Positions 1-12,841 of a DNA stretch of 64,000 nt are shown here, in pieces; within the stretch, counting starts at the first letter, position 1; every line of letters begins with the position of its first letter. Both the position numbers and the translations under genes were made by a program. The notes beneath the pieces were generated by a model. The model searched no databases. It was not told the origin of the DNA and saw nothing but the letters and a program-made list of their open reading frames with translations. The stretch is from Patella vulgata (lineage: Eukaryota > Mollusca > Gastropoda > Patellidae): NCBI RefSeq assembly GCF_932274485.2, contig NC_065879.2, positions 64,005,459 to 64,069,458 of the forward strand, read 5' to 3'.

Positions 1-250
1 GACAGCAAAACTTTATTGGTCAACTTTATTGTCAGTTTAATATGGTAAAACTTTATTGGTCAACTTTATTGTCAGTTTAATAGGGTAAAACTTTATTGGT
101 CAACTTTATTGTCACTCTAAAACCATAAAATGACACCCAAAACGTACCACAGTGTGACTTGAGGACGGTAAAATTTTATTGAATATATACATGTAATACC
201 TGAGTGTGACTTGAAGACGGTAAAACTCTATTGAATATATAATACCTGAC
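1..250. repeat. Two short minisatellites (40 bp and 52 bp units)
   Basis: Positions 1-116 hold about three copies of a 40 bp unit containing AAAACTTTATTGGTCAACTT, starting at 7, 47 and 87. Positions 152-250 hold two copies of a related 52 bp unit (GTGTGACTTGA-GACGGTAAAA). The array may continue to the left of the window. There is no coding content. Confidence 0.85.
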
Positions 251-330
251 TGTATGACGGTATGTCTCGGGTTCGAATCCAGGATCGACTGAGAAGTTCC
301 TAGTTGCCAAGCTCAACTTACATTTTTGTA
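251..330 (+). repeat. Fragment of a tRNA-like SINE head
   Basis: A good pol III B-box (GGGTTCGAATCC at about 270-281) is followed by GATCGACTGAGAAGTTCC, which resembles the segment after the B-box in the type-C SINEs of this window (GGCCGAGAAAGTT). No A-box at the right distance and no tail are visible, so this is a decayed piece and not a tRNA gene. Confidence 0.4.
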
Positions 331-493
331 CACAATGGCGCAGACGTAAATGGTTTCTCCCATTTGAAAATCGAAAAACAGTCTTGAAATGGGCCGCTGT
401 TAGAGAAAAATTACACCACTTTGATGTATTGTGTTTTAGAAAGTATAAGTAAACCCTGTCTAGCAGTGGGTTCAGAAGCTGCTGCAGTAAGTG

Positions 494-766
494 TCAGAGA
501 GAGAGAGAGAGATGGGGTTTAACAAACTAGGTCATTTCGGGACTCAGATATGGTTCAATTGTATTTCAATATTTCGCTTGCGTGTAGGGGTCTTTAGCAG
601 TGGGAGGAAACCGGAGGAACTGGAGAAAACCCACGAAGTTGGACAGGCGACCCTACCACCTGTCACGTACAACTGGGGATTCGAAACCACGCCAGTTGAC
701 TCAGTGACAGACCTTACGATACAGCGCGCGCGTGCAAACTATTCGGCCATCCAGCCCCCCAAATGC
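494..766 (-). mobile_element. Type-B tRNA-derived SINE (copy 1)
   Basis: Read on the minus strand, it starts with a Ser/Leu-tRNA-like head: a box A region around TGGCCGAATAGTTTGC near 750-735 and a B-box GGTTTCGAATCCC at 688-676. The conserved body follows, and it ends in GTTAAACCCCATC with a (CT)n tail at 516-494. The same body recurs at 5047, 7041, 31290, 35288, 37760 and 52655. No clear target duplication is visible. A reading frame on the plus strand across it is a by-product of the repeat. Confidence 0.8.
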
Positions 767-769
767 CAA

Positions 770-2090
770 AGCCAACCATCTCAGGTCACAAGCTCGTGAG
801 TAAAGCAGTTTGGGGTCTGTGGCGATTTTTAGTCCCGGTTAATTTTTGCAATTTTGAACACGTTTTTCTGTTACAATTGTTGACAGTTTTATCCCTAGTT
901 ATCAATAGAAACATCCTTCCGAGTTCTAAGCAACGACTCCACAGGGTAAATTTCAAAGCTATTAGTGCATTTTGCTAATTGCTTAAATTATATTTCGCAT
1001 ATTTAGCGCCTTCGGTGCCCCGTAGGATCCGGGTGAACATTGTAAATGTCAACTACGGGAGTTTACGATCCGAGGAAAATGGAATGAAAATTGTAAATAC
1101 TACTTACGGCATAACTATTTATCTCATTAAGCTTTTACTCACCTGAAAGGCAACAAATACAAATCATATAAATATAAATGGTGTAACTTTACAAAAATAC
1201 ATGTAGAGGGAAGCAATACTACATGCACCTTTCGTATTTTGTTTTAAATTGCATTGTCGTTATTCATATCAAGATAGATTTCTGATTTATCAGGGTTGTT
1301 GGATGGTCGGGCATGCGCACTGTAGGTAGATAATTAGGTCATGTTCTTGGCCTTTTATCTCAATTTAAAGGCTTCGACATATTAATTCCCTATTAATTAA
1401 AATAAATTTTGTCGACAATATTTCAGTATATTGGGTGTTGTAAGGGGTGGGGGTTGGGCTGGTTTTAAGACCTTCCATCCTTTGAAGAGTCAGTAATTAA
1501 TCCTACTCTGTAATTGTCGTCAATAATGGGGTCGTCGTTGGAACCGGTGGAAATTGGTATGGAGAGGCTCCAGCCACCCCCTCCTAATAAATTGCAAATG
1601 GAATGGTTAGATGCAAATAAAACATTTAAATTGTTTCTGAAAAAAAAACCCTGCAAAATACCATATGTAACAAAATTACCAATAAACAAGCATTTCTGCA
1701 GTTTTTGACGTGTTTATTTTTTACGAAAATTCAATAAATCATTGTCCAATCGATGAGGAAATGTCTTTATCGTGTTCAGTTGTCCGAAAATATAGAACAA
1801 GAGGTATTAGAAGCCATCCTTTATATGTCATAGAGGTAGAATTCCGAAAAACTGTATTTTTGGCCATCATCTTTGTACAATGGCCTGATCTAATCGAAAT
1901 ACTCAATTTTGACAACTGATCTCATTAGATTACACTATTTTGCCTATACCGTTTTTTTAGGACTTCCAATTTTGTCTAATGGTTTGGATTGTTCGTACTT
2001 GGTTTTATTTTATTCGGTTATAACACACTAAATCGTTATAGTGTGGTATAATTGTGTTATAATATATAGAAAACAAATTGTCACCAAATC
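770..2090. other. No recognisable feature
   Basis: AT-rich single-copy-looking sequence. Only short chance frames occur, with no splice-supported exon and no repeat shared with the rest of the window. Confidence 0.5.
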
Positions 2091-2091
2091 G

Positions 2092-2504
2092 CTGGGCCCC
2101 TTCGGAGCCCGGACCAAGACATTTGCCTCTGTTGCCCTCGCCATGATCCGTCACTGCTCCTCGACCAGAAAATTTTGAAAATTGGACGACTGCAAACGCG
2201 TTTTCCAGCCCAGAAAATCGTTCTCTAGTAAACTTTGAACAATTAACATTGTGACAAGACAGGGAACCCACGACAGTGGGTCATTTGGGCAAGTCAGTAC
2301 AAAATATATGGCAGATAGATGTCAGCTAGAACGTAACCAATAGGCTAATATGAGACTGAGTGCAAGGTGCCACGTCCCCAAATCAATACTCCCTGACTGC
2401 TGTCTATTACAAATAGTACGTATTTTTAGAACTATGGCCGGCAATATTTTTTCGGGGGCACTCTTTCCCCCACCCCCTTGCCCCCGGCTTGCTACGGGGC
2501 TGAT
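2092..2504 (-). repeat. Possible hAT-type non-autonomous ends
   Basis: On the minus strand, CAGCCCCGTAGCAAGCCGGG begins at about 2504 and CAGTGACGGATCATGGCGAG at about 2155. Both resemble the CAG-GGCG-type termini of hAT-like MITEs, here followed by runs of G. I could not pair either end convincingly or find an 8 bp target duplication, so borders are uncertain. Confidence 0.3.
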
Positions 2505-2509
2505 ATCGT

Positions 2510-5030
2510 ACACGCCGTTTATGTTTTTCTTTGCTTCCTCTATGCCTGATGATCAACTTGTATCCATGCCTAGAATCCCTTCTAGTTCGACTACCAGACG
2601 TAAGGAAAAAAAGTACTGGTTTAATAATTAGTCAGGTTCAATATTACCAATATACCGTCCCCGACCAGACATAACAACATCTGATGTCAAGTTTTATCTT
2701 TGAATATTAATAGATACGTCAACGTTTGTCGTTCCGTAGTATCATCGTGGGACGCTATCATTTATATATTACAACACAGACAATTTCCGAATGGGTTCAG
2801 TTGTCCTTGATATCATTCAAAAAGATCAGTAGACATTTTTTTCTTGAGTTAAAGTGTCAAGTTTTTAAACTGCCGAGGGATACTGTATTTTATATACAGT
2901 GTTCAATATCAATCTGTACACACCAGATTAGTTCCGTCCGAACAACCAGAATACCTTCTTTGTGCGTTCCCTTTTAAAATTAGGAACCATGCAGACGCAC
3001 GACTGTACAACACAACAAACGCTTACGACCGGCCCCGGGATTTATCAACTTAATTTGACATTACATTTATTATTTATTTAAAAGGGCATTAGGTACGATT
3101 AGATAAAGGGGCTGACAGTTCTCGTTATAATAGTTAAAAAATAGAACCAAAATAATAGCGATTCAATTGGTACGATAATAAACAAAGTCTCTTTTTCCAT
3201 ACTTACGTTAAACCACCCATCACATATTCAAATCCACTAAATATCGCAGGCTAACGATGCCATCGAGAGTCGATTATGGTCTTGATAAATTAATTAACGT
3301 ATAATTAATAACTTAGATAACATTTAAGGCCTAAAGAAAGACCTGCAATAGGCATATTTAGTTCTTGCATAATGAATGTTTAATACAATGTCTGTGTGTT
3401 ATGTGTATGATATATTGTTCACTGGTTTATGTTCTGGGTTTATGTATTTAAATGTTATGTGTGGTGTGGTTCTCCTGCATTTTCTAATATAAATATTAGA
3501 TGGTTGAGTTTTTCTAAACTACACGACTGGTGCAATCCCTTATGTGGTGATTTAGTCCGGACAGCTGAAACTACATGGTAAAAATACTATATGATGATTG
3601 GGTAATATATAGTGACGATCTAATAATAACATTCTCTCCCTTAAGCCGGGTGCACATTGATTCAAATAAACAATAAACGGAAAACAAAATAGTGTAGTTA
3701 CTTGTTCCACATAATCCGAGGAAATTATTGATATATGGATCGAAGGACGTTACTTGTATAAAATTAAAGAAACTAATGGAACTTCCTTGAATTTACTAAA
3801 CGCCGCCATATGAAAATCATGTGATTTTTCTTTGGGTTTTATTACCCAGTCGTGGTATCATTGTTGAGCCGTATGTTTCTGTTTTGTTTTTCGGAAGTGT
3901 GTGCACGGCTTTAGATTGTATATACCTCACAATATATTTATTCTCTGTTAAAATATCCATCATTGATTGTTACAGACGTGAGTTGTCATGGGTATCAGGA
4001 GTAAATTGGTATAGACAGGGAGAACCGAAACAAACTTGATATTAATATCTACCTGTCAATCAAAGTTAATCAAGAGGTTAGTGGTCATTGTATAATTGAA
4101 GGTTATGTTGACAGAGTCAGCAAAGGTTATTTGTCAACACGTTGGGCTGTCGGAAGAGTTCGACTGCTTCCGTCGTTTTGGTGATTTACTCAATTGGAGT
4201 GAGGTGTCATTAAAAAAAAAAATCAAGGCGATATCGATGTATGTTTTTGTATTGGTCCTTAGTAATTGTTGTAGCAGAAGAACCTGGAGAAGATCCGTTG
4301 CGATGGGAATGCAATTAGGAAACTGGACTCACAATTTGGCAAATGTCTCTCGAGTACAAGGAGGAGATTCGTCGTCTACTCCGATTACGACTTCTAGAAG
4401 AAAGCACTACCCGATCACAAACACCAGTGAGAAGCTAGGGGTCTCTAAGATGCCTAAAATAGCCGATTCTTGCTCTCCTTTGGTACATTCGAGACAACCG
4501 AAGTATTATCAAACGGTCTATTGTAGACGTTAAGTTTGGAAGCATCAGTTTGGAGTAGGTTTGTTTTTTGGCAATACACATGAGGAAGACACCGGGTATT
4601 AAAAATATTTTCACTTCTGTATTCTGTCGTTATTTTTCTTACTAGATCTCCCCTTTTCTGTGGGCGTTTCCATCCAAAGCATAAGCTTTCCGATGACGCT
4701 GTAGCAGTAAAAAAGAATTTCAGTAGGCTATGGCGTGAGACCATTCACCATAATATGCAAATACAACCGTAGTATAAATAGAAGATTCTGTCACACAACA
4801 CATCCTTGGTTTTTATAGTGTCACGTGGGCGTTAAATCAGCGTCTATATAATACAATATCCGGTAGAACACGTGACAGTCGACAGTAAATGGTAGTTTTA
4901 TTTCCTTAATTACAATTGTCATCTGAGAAATAGAATTTTCTCAGTGTTACATAATCGAACATGGCATCGTTAGATAATGGGATAGGGAATAAAAATTGTA
5001 AATTTCATTGAATGTTATATGTTGATTTGT
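2510..5030. other. No recognisable feature
   Basis: Non-repetitive AT-rich DNA. The longest open frame (4096-4533, 145 codons) has unremarkable composition and no family motif that I can recognise; I do not call it a gene. Confidence 0.45.
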
Positions 5031-5046
5031 TTTGTGGAATAACGAA

Positions 5047-5262
5047 AAATAACGAGAGAGAGATAGAGAGATAGAGATGGGGTTTAACGTCCACTCTACA
5101 CAAACTAGGTCATTTCGGGACAAACATATGGTATAATTTTATTTACAGTATTCGCTTGCGCGTAGGGACTTTAGCAGTGGGAGGAAACCGGAGGACCCGG
5201 AGAAAACCCACGAGGTTGGACAGGCGACCCAACTCCTTGCCACGTACAACCGGGGATTCTAA
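5047..5262 (-). mobile_element. Type-B SINE (copy 2) with 13 bp target duplication
   Basis: The 216 bp insertion has an identical 13 bp direct repeat GTGGAATAACGAA on each side (5034-5046 and 5263-5275). On the minus strand it runs from just inside the B-box region to GGACGTTAAACCCCATC and a (CT)n tail. The tRNA-like head with its A-box is missing, so this is a 5'-truncated copy made by target-primed insertion. The intact duplication suggests it is fairly young. Confidence 0.88.
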
Positions 5263-5279
5263 GTGGAATAACGAACTGC

Positions 5280-6090
5280 TTTACATCCATAAATAAATTA
5301 AATGTTGAAATACGAACGACTTATGTGTAATCCAAAAGTATTTCAAAACAGAAACTTGAAAGTAATGACCATCGACTGCATATTTTAATCCGACAGTTGA
5401 TCTGTTTTATATGATGTTCTTGCAGGTGGATTAGATTGTGAAATAACAGCCATGAAAAATGTCTGAGATTTATCAGAAGTTTCATTTACAAAATTGATAT
5501 AAAACCATAGGACATTTTATTTTTATTCAAAATGCCAAAAGATAATTTTGAGTTAACAACGTTGTTCCGAGGAGACATTTAATCCAATTCCTTTCCTAAA
5601 AATGTATATTTTTAAATAAATGGCGCCCTTGATGCAAATAAGCGGTACGTCTCTGGGGACCATAGTAGCTTTCGCTATATATATTTTTTCTCATTATTTT
5701 GAGTGTTTTTTCTGGCCTACTGTTGTTTCTTCTCTCTACTTGTGAATCTAATTTTACGAGGAGACATAAAGCCAATGGTGGGACATAATCGATTGTGTGT
5801 TCTTCTGTCAACACACAGTAAGCTAAACATGGAACTAATATTGCTGAAAAAAACCCGACTCTTTCGAAACAAAATTAATGGCTCAGTACTTGTCCCATCG
5901 CTAAACGAATCCCCTCACCACTAATTCAAAGCATTATTTTTAACTATCATTAATTAATAAGTAAATAATATCGAGTATTATCGCATCAATTTGTACTTAA
6001 AAACAACAGTTGTTTGTATCATGCCTGGTCGCTTGTTGATGTACAATCTCCTATTCAAACCCCTGAATTCGACAAAGAGACTCAATTTTA
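5280..6090. other. No recognisable feature
   Basis: AT-rich, non-coding in appearance, with no repeat seen. Confidence 0.45.
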
Positions 6091-6105
6091 ACAGCATCTC
6101 TATCA

Positions 6106-6436
6106 ATCAACGGATTGTTTAGTAAGTAATACAAGACTGAATTCACCAGTTAATTTAATAACGCAGAGAACTCTGTATGGACCTTGGTATCAGGGTTTTT
6201 AACTGTTTGATTGTAAGGTTAAGATGGATATAATCAAACTGGAGTCATCTTTATTACCAAATTATCTCTGATTCGAGCGCTTTTACATAGTTCTATATAA
6301 ACCATTGAACGGATTTTTCAGTCTACAATACAAGACGGAATTGATCATTTAACTTTAATTATGAGAGGAAGCTGTATGGAGCTTGGTATTGAGGTTGATA
6401 ACAGTTTGATTGTATCATGGTTATCTATAAAGAATG
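6106..6436. repeat. Degenerate ~200 bp tandem duplication
   Basis: Two diverged units share CAACGGATT/GAACGGATT, AATACAAGAC-GAATT, CTGTATGGA-CTTGGTAT and ACAGTTTGATTGTA-like blocks in the same order. The first starts near 6108 and the second near 6306. The unit has no coding frame and does not recur elsewhere in the window. Confidence 0.65.
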
Positions 6437-6439
6437 CTC

Positions 6440-7035
6440 CCCACTAGATCCAGACAGAGTATAATTACCCACTTCTAGTTGTCATAATACACTCGTCTAA
6501 AATCATTAATGAATACTTTATTCAGGGATTTATCTTCACCATTTGGACAAATTGTTTGTGGACAACGTTGTTCATTCTTGTTATCTAAGATCTGTAAGCA
6601 CACATGGTATGACATGTGTTTGGTCTGCTGCCTTGAACGAAAGTTTTTTTGTTTTTTTTCTGCTGGGAAACTAGAAGGATACAAGACGCCTGATACAATA
6701 TATTATTATATTGTGGGTGTGTGAGTAGATGGGGATACTGAAGAACTACCCCGGGCCACATAAACTCAAGGCAATATGATGTAATAATTATGAATTAGTT
6801 TAATAATAAACCATACCCGTATAGATAAATCCATGGTATACACGCTACTCAGTATATTGATAAATAACATGAAACGCTGGTTTTAGAATTGACCATTTTT
6901 CAGCCGGTTCAGTAAGTCATCGAACGACTCCCAGAAACGTTAAAGACTCGATGCGTCATTTATCGTCCAAAATGATTCAATTCCGTTCAGTATTTATCAT
7001 GTTATGATAACTTGTATTTTTCTCGAGCGTAACAA
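6440..7035. other. No recognisable feature
   Basis: Non-repetitive AT-rich sequence. Short frames on both strands show no family motif. Confidence 0.45.
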
Positions 7036-7040
7036 AATAA

Positions 7041-7282
7041 GAGAGGGGGGGGGGGGGCTAACGTCCTCTCGACACAAACCTGGCCATTTCGGGTCTAACA
7101 GATGGTTCAACTTTATTTCAATAATTTGTTTGCGCGTAGGGGTCTTTAGCAGTGGGAGGAAACCCATGAGGTTGGACAGGCAACCTTACTCCTTGACACG
7201 TACAACCGGGAAATCGAAACCACGCCAGTTGACTCAATGACAAACCTTATGATACAGCGCGTACGCACTAACCATTTCCGAA
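7041..7282 (-). mobile_element. Type-B SINE (copy 3)
   Basis: Minus-strand copy of the type-B SINE. The B-box equivalent (CGAAACCACGCC on the plus strand) lies around 7217-7228, the body is conserved, and the tail TTAGCC(C)n at 7057-7041 has expanded into a run of about 13 G on the plus strand. A short internal deletion removes part of the GGAGGACCCGGAGAAA segment found in other copies. No clear target duplication. Confidence 0.75.
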
Positions 7283-7289
7283 AATGCAA

Positions 7290-8900
7290 ATGGAGAGTTG
7301 GGCCTTTACAATTTAACTCCCCTTTTAAAATTGGCATTCAGAAACCTAACTTCTGTCGAAATAAAGCATTGCGTTGATTTAATATGTTATTTAGATTAGT
7401 TATGGGATAGGATATATGTATACGATTAATTTCTCTTTCAAAAGATTAAACAGAGTTCAGATTGTTAACTAATTTTAGTTTAATATCTGGCTAACTCTGT
7501 TGATGGTGGAACACAAAATCGGTTATATCTCAACACTTAGATGTAAAATTTGAAACAAAAACAGATTGTTATCCCACTAAACAAATCGACATATCAAATC
7601 CAATGAAATTGACAATTTTATTTTTTACCCAAATCAAAGAGATCTAGTCAGTTCAGGACTTTGGAAATGTCCCACAGGAATTCAAGTTCCAATCAATTTT
7701 AGGTCATTGGAGTTTTTGTGAGTAGGAAAGTTAACAACATTGATTAAACTTGAAACTGGCAGAATTTTTTAAAAAAAATATAAAATTTGTGACTTCCATA
7801 CAATGGCAATTATTCACCTCCACATTTGTCAAGTTGTAATAGCGTCGCTTAATTTTGACAGATTATTTAAAAAAAAAACAGCACCTTTTAAAACATTATC
7901 TTGCTATCTGCCAAGCTGTATTAATACTGATAATAATTTAGTCGAGCACGCAATATTGTAGTTAGCAATAGTTAGTTTATTGGGTACGACCACTAGTGTC
8001 ATCCCTCCCAGCTCTAAATCATATCAGAGGTATCGAAAGAGAGAGGGAGAGAGATATCTAGGTCATTTTGGAGCTAATTGTGTGATTTGAAGCGGTATCA
8101 TATGAACAATAATAGTTCCATAAACTCTAAGCAGGAGGGGCTTTATCGACATGACATACCAATGTAATTCGTCTTCTTTGGTTTAAGTGACGTAAAACCT
8201 ACAGAAAACAACGTTGACCTTTGTTCACATTGTTCTATTTTTAAGGATATTCCTATTGTTCTATTTTAAGACCATTCTCACTAGATTATAACAAGCTACT
8301 GATCCCCTGCGTGACTGGTCATTCCTGTCTGTTTGAAAAGGGAGGCCATTCTTGGTTAATTTTAGGCCTTAATTATTGGAATCAACAGTGATTTGTATGT
8401 GGTTTTAAAAATGTTTTCCAACTTCAACAATGACTAAGATGGTACCAATTTGACTATTATATGACTTATAAATATTCAAACCTTTGTGTGAGTGATGTCA
8501 AAGATGTCATTTTGACGTGAAAATCAGTCTTCTTTTCTACGTCATATCATTTCTATGTTTTTAGAATATGTCACTGTCAGTTCATATTAATATTACTCCC
8601 ACGATAAGCTGTATAGTACTTTAATCCATGTATTGACCCATTGGAAAATTACAGCATGTCCGTAGCAAACATTGTGAGACCTCCACTGAAATAAAATTAA
8701 TCAGGATTTAATGAATATTTGTTGGAAAGACATCAGAGCAGTTCAATTATCTAAATCAAGCGGACCTGCGTTTTCCGGTTGACCTTTGGGGGGGGGGGGT
8801 GTCTACCCAACAAGTGACAGCAGGGCTTTAAAATCTCTAATCTTTTCATATCGATTCCCACGACCATTCGTAACAAACGTAACAAAGCAGAAAATTCTTA
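7290..8900. other. Mostly featureless, with one SINE remnant and a poly-G tract
   Basis: A (GA)-rich stretch plus CTAGGTCATTTTGGAGC at 8036-8076 is a likely minus-strand type-B SINE tail remnant. A run of 10 G lies near 8789-8798. The rest shows neither repeats nor coding potential. Confidence 0.4.
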
Positions 8901-8914
8901 TCATTGAACTTAGT

Positions 8915-9568
8915 CAATGTATTAATATAATGAATCTACCCAGAATTTCATCGCTCTCACCCAATTAGAACCGAAGTTATCGTGTTCCAAAGTCTCAACC
9001 AATCAAATTGCTCATCTCTGCTTAGCCTTAGTGGAAAATGCGCTTGAAAGAACTATATCAAGGCATTCACGTAATTTTGAACATCCTACCCCAATTAGAA
9101 GGAGAGTTATTGTGTTTCAAAGTCTCGACCAATCAAATTGCTTATCGCTCTGCTTACGCTGAGCAGAAAATGCTCATTCTCGACCTTAGTTAAGGTATTT
9201 ATGTAATAAAACTATACACCAGATTTCATCACTCTAACTTAATTAGAACCAAATTTATCGTGTCCCAAAGCATCAACCAATCAAATTGCTTATCTTTGCT
9301 TACCCTACGCAGAAAATGTTCATCTTTGTACCCCATCAAGGCATTCAACCAATCAACACTCACATTAAGTTATGAACATTCTAACTCAATTAGAAGGAGA
9401 GTTATTGTGTCCCAAAGTCTCGGCCAATCAAATTGTTTATCGAACTTAGTCAATGTATTGATGTAATGAAACTATACACCAAGTTTGATCACTCACACTA
9501 ATTAATCAGAACTAAAGTTATTGTGTCCCAAATCATCAACGAATCAAATTGCTTATCTCTGCTTACCT
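8915..9568. repeat. Minisatellite of ~116-148 bp units, about five copies
   Basis: Successive units begin with AATTAGAA (8963, 9093, 9241, 9388, about 9504). Each contains TTATTGTGTCCCAAAG, ACCAATCAAATTGCTTATC and, in most, a CTATACACCAGATTTCATCAC block. Spacing varies (130, 148, 147, 116 bp) because units gain or lose internal segments. The frame read across part of it is repeat-derived. Confidence 0.85.
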
Positions 9569-9601
9569 TAATTTATTTTATTTATTTATTTATTTTTTCT
9601 T

Positions 9602-9616
9602 GGGGGGGGGGGGGGG
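9602..9616. repeat. Poly-G tract
   Basis: An uninterrupted run of about 15 G after a TTTATTTATTTATT stretch, directly beyond the minisatellite. Similar 10-17 base G or C runs recur across the window. Confidence 0.9.
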
Positions 9617-9619
9617 TAT

Positions 9620-12600
9620 TTCTGAAATGGAAATAATATGTAACTCCGCTCCCCAAAACCGGCCTTTTCTGACCTATATATCTGTATCGTCAATTCGTTA
9701 TGTTCCGATGGAATTTTCCATAAATGTAATAATATAATAAAAAGTGCCATCTGCTAATGAAGGTTTCACATCACTTAGATAAAGTCATCGGTGCAGAGGG
9801 CATTTGACAGTCGTGTTGATTGATTATAACTCACCAGTGATTTAAACAAGGATTTTAAGATGTCAACACATTTTAAAATAATTCGATCAATCAGGTCCCC
9901 AACTCATAGCACCTACTTTTTAAAATATTCTTGGTAATGCCCCCCCCCCCACTTAATTTGAGATGTTTATAAACATTGTTACTATTTGAATGGCAACCAA
10001 TTTTAAAAAAAAATCAATAATTGTATGACAAAATCCATGGCCTTTAAAGAGTAAGTGAACGGTGTATTTTAGTGAATAAAACTGGTTAATTGGGTGTGAC
10101 AGACTCTTGAAACCTATATCCTGTGCAATTCTGTGATATTAGTTGGAAAAAGTACAGTCCCAACCCCCCACGGTGTATAGTGCCCGAATAACCGCATCTA
10201 TATACTTGTCGAGATTTCTGAGTTTGTCAAGTTATTCTTTTAAGTATGTTTCTTTGTCGTTCTAAACATGATACACCAATCCGCACCAACACAGCAGCAA
10301 GTTTATCAGGGGGGAGGTTCAAGTGAGGACAAGCTAAGAGTGAGTTCTATCCTCAGGAGTCCCCGCCGTGCTGTACCGAAACACAATAGACCAACGCTCG
10401 CCAACACAGTAAATTTATCACGTAAGCTGTTCAAGTTCTATCGTCCAGGTGCATTCTCCATACTGTACTTTTAATATTGCATATCAACAAGGTAAAACAG
10501 GTAAGAGCTTAGAGTAAGGGCGGGCAATAGTATTCTGTTATCTCAGTCCACTTCCTTGGTTGTACTAGACACCATGAAGAACCACAGAGAGCCAGCTGCA
10601 AAAATATTGTAATAACCAATGGCAAGAATAGCGCCAAAACAACTCTGCGATATGATATTCACACATATATATGGTGAAACAGTCGAGATTGCTAAGATCG
10701 GTCCGCGAAGTGTGTTTATTTAACATCTGCATCAACCGTGTGGATTTTGCAGACAAAGTTTTCACCTGTACTGTCTCCAGTTTAAATACACTTCCAACCT
10801 GAAGAATTCCCTCGGCACAAGTGTATGAATTGCATATCTTCTAAATGACAAAAGAAATAAGTCCAGATTATACGGAACACATGTGTCGAATGAAATCCAT
10901 TGTAATCATCGAATGTCTACGCACGATTTCGGGATAGTCAAATCTTTTACATTAGTTCGTGTAATTTACTATATATCACGGGTTTTGATTGGCGGGTAGA
11001 TCTGGAGTCGGCCAATCCGTCATCGCAGTTCAGATGTCACTGATACATTACGCGCACGCAAACGTGTAAAACGGTGGACCTCACTTTTGGATGCAATCGA
11101 TGACCAGGTAATACTATATTGTGAATCCAACATTCCTTAGTCTGGCCTGTTGAAAAGTATCGTGGTATCACTCGGTCCATGCTTTATTTAAAATCTAGGA
11201 AATTCTAATCGAGAATTCAATGTCCTAACACCTCGACAGCCGTGAATAAAAAGTAATTAGGACGACATATTATCCTGCTGTGAATTATCACCAAAATAGC
11301 AGTGCCCTATTGTGATTGTAATTATTATTATTTGTCCAATCGTTTCTCCCTATAAATTGTCCATTTTAAACGACCAGATAGCAATGTCTGACATAAAATC
11401 TTGTGAACACGATACTCACTACAGTTCTTAACTTTGTTCATTTGAAAGACACCTAATGAACCTTTATCTATTTAAAAAATAACAAATGAACTACATCATC
11501 CTTTTTTTATTTTAATTTCTAGCGATATGTTCCGTAATAGGGTATCCGTTAGGCTATAAAGTATGACTTTGTGTCCACAACATATCAAAGACAATTCGCA
11601 GCTCAATAAAGATATTTCGCAACCCTTCAAAGACAATTCGAACAATGTAAAATAAGATGCTCTGTTAATTCATCTTCGGACAAAGCGCGTGAAAATAATA
11701 TTACATTTCAAAGGAAGGGTATAGAACAATCTGCTCACTTTCCAAAAAAAAAATGAACCAATTATCAGTTTTATTAAGCAAATCTGGAAGAAACGGGGAG
11801 GTGTATCATGAAAGTACATTATGGATGTGCATTTGCGCGGACAGATAAAAGGTACCTAGAATCGATAAGAAAAGAACAATACAGCCTATCAACACCAATA
11901 GCGTGTTGAAACTACCAAACTAAAATGGCGTAAAGTACGATTAATTAAATATTACACATCAATCTTTTGTTACTTAAACCGATTTATGGTACTGTTTAGT
12001 ATTTGGAAATATTGATTTCCTAATTAGATTTTCAAGCCAAGCCTTAGTGAAGTAGAGTAAATGCACCATGGCACAGGAAGAGTACATCCCATGTGCGTCT
12101 AATTCAATATATGTAGATCTATTTGAATGTTATCAAAGCAGAAGTAAAACAATAAAATAACTAAAGTAACTGTAAACGTAATTATGTTGTTTTTAATATA
12201 ATCCCGATCTTTAACTCCTGGAGGCTAAATAATACTAATTAAACTTCTAAATACTTAAAGACTTCTTCAATATTCTGCTATTGATATATCCGTCTTTGAT
12301 TGTCTAAAAATAACACTTCTCCTTGATGTCTGGTGACAGTAATTAACTACAGCCAGTAGCTACATATTGATATTTTTATGTTCAAAATCATTCCCCAACA
12401 GCTCGTTTTAGGCTTGGTTCATGTGTTTTAATGTTCCAATAATTCAACGTGTGCTACTACAAAAAAGCCCTAACTATTATTCACTGAAAGCCTTACTCCC
12501 TCACATTGCTAGTTGTTCTTTTCGGGTGGAAATCAAACTGCTTTTGTAAATAAATAGGTTCATTAGACATTACAATTCAATGAAAAATAGAAGAAAAAAT
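9620..12600. other. No supported feature
   Basis: Three kilobases of AT-rich DNA with no repeat copy that I could match. A short frame from 10268 ends near a donor-like AAGA|GTGAGT (about 10339), which could be a first exon, but nothing else supports this. At 10980-11030 a GATTGGCGGGTAGATCT...GGCCAATC stretch has two CCAAT-like boxes; its role is unknown. Confidence 0.4.
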
Positions 12601-12609
12601 TATGGTATG

Positions 12610-12655
12610 TTAGTCTCAAAATGACCTAATTAGCCGAGGCGTTAAACCCCAGTTC
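12610..12655 (+). repeat. Type-B SINE tail remnant
   Basis: CTCAAAATGACCTAATTAGC followed by GGCGTTAAACCCCAGTTC matches the 3' end of type-B SINEs (CGAAATGACCTAGTTTG, GGACGTTAAACCCCAT) with several changes. The rest of the SINE is absent. Confidence 0.5.
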
Positions 12656-12841
12656 ATACAAAAGTACAACAATTATTATAGCTATGTGAACTGCGCAAAT
12701 GAAAAGAGTACACGCAAGCATACCTAAATTGTTCACGACATCGTGATTGGAACCACAGTTTGCGCCATTATTTATGATACTAGATAGACTAGGTATGAAA
12801 TAAAACTGGAGCCCTGGGATACACGAAAAACAGCTAATTGC

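Noticed and set aside
257-290. tRNA-like B-box GGGTTCGAATCC as a tRNA gene
   Set aside because: No cloverleaf can be drawn: no matching acceptor stem, no A-box at the proper distance; better explained as a SINE fragment.
4096-4533. 145-codon plus-strand frame, with an acceptor-like site near 4275
   Set aside because: No recognisable motif, and two other frames over part of it look equally open; no splice partner found.
10268-10500. Possible first coding exon (ATG at 10268, donor-like GTGAGT at about 10340 and GTAAGA near 10501)
   Set aside because: Only a short Gln/Gly/Ser-rich stretch with no partner exon, promoter or homology visible; donor words are common by chance.
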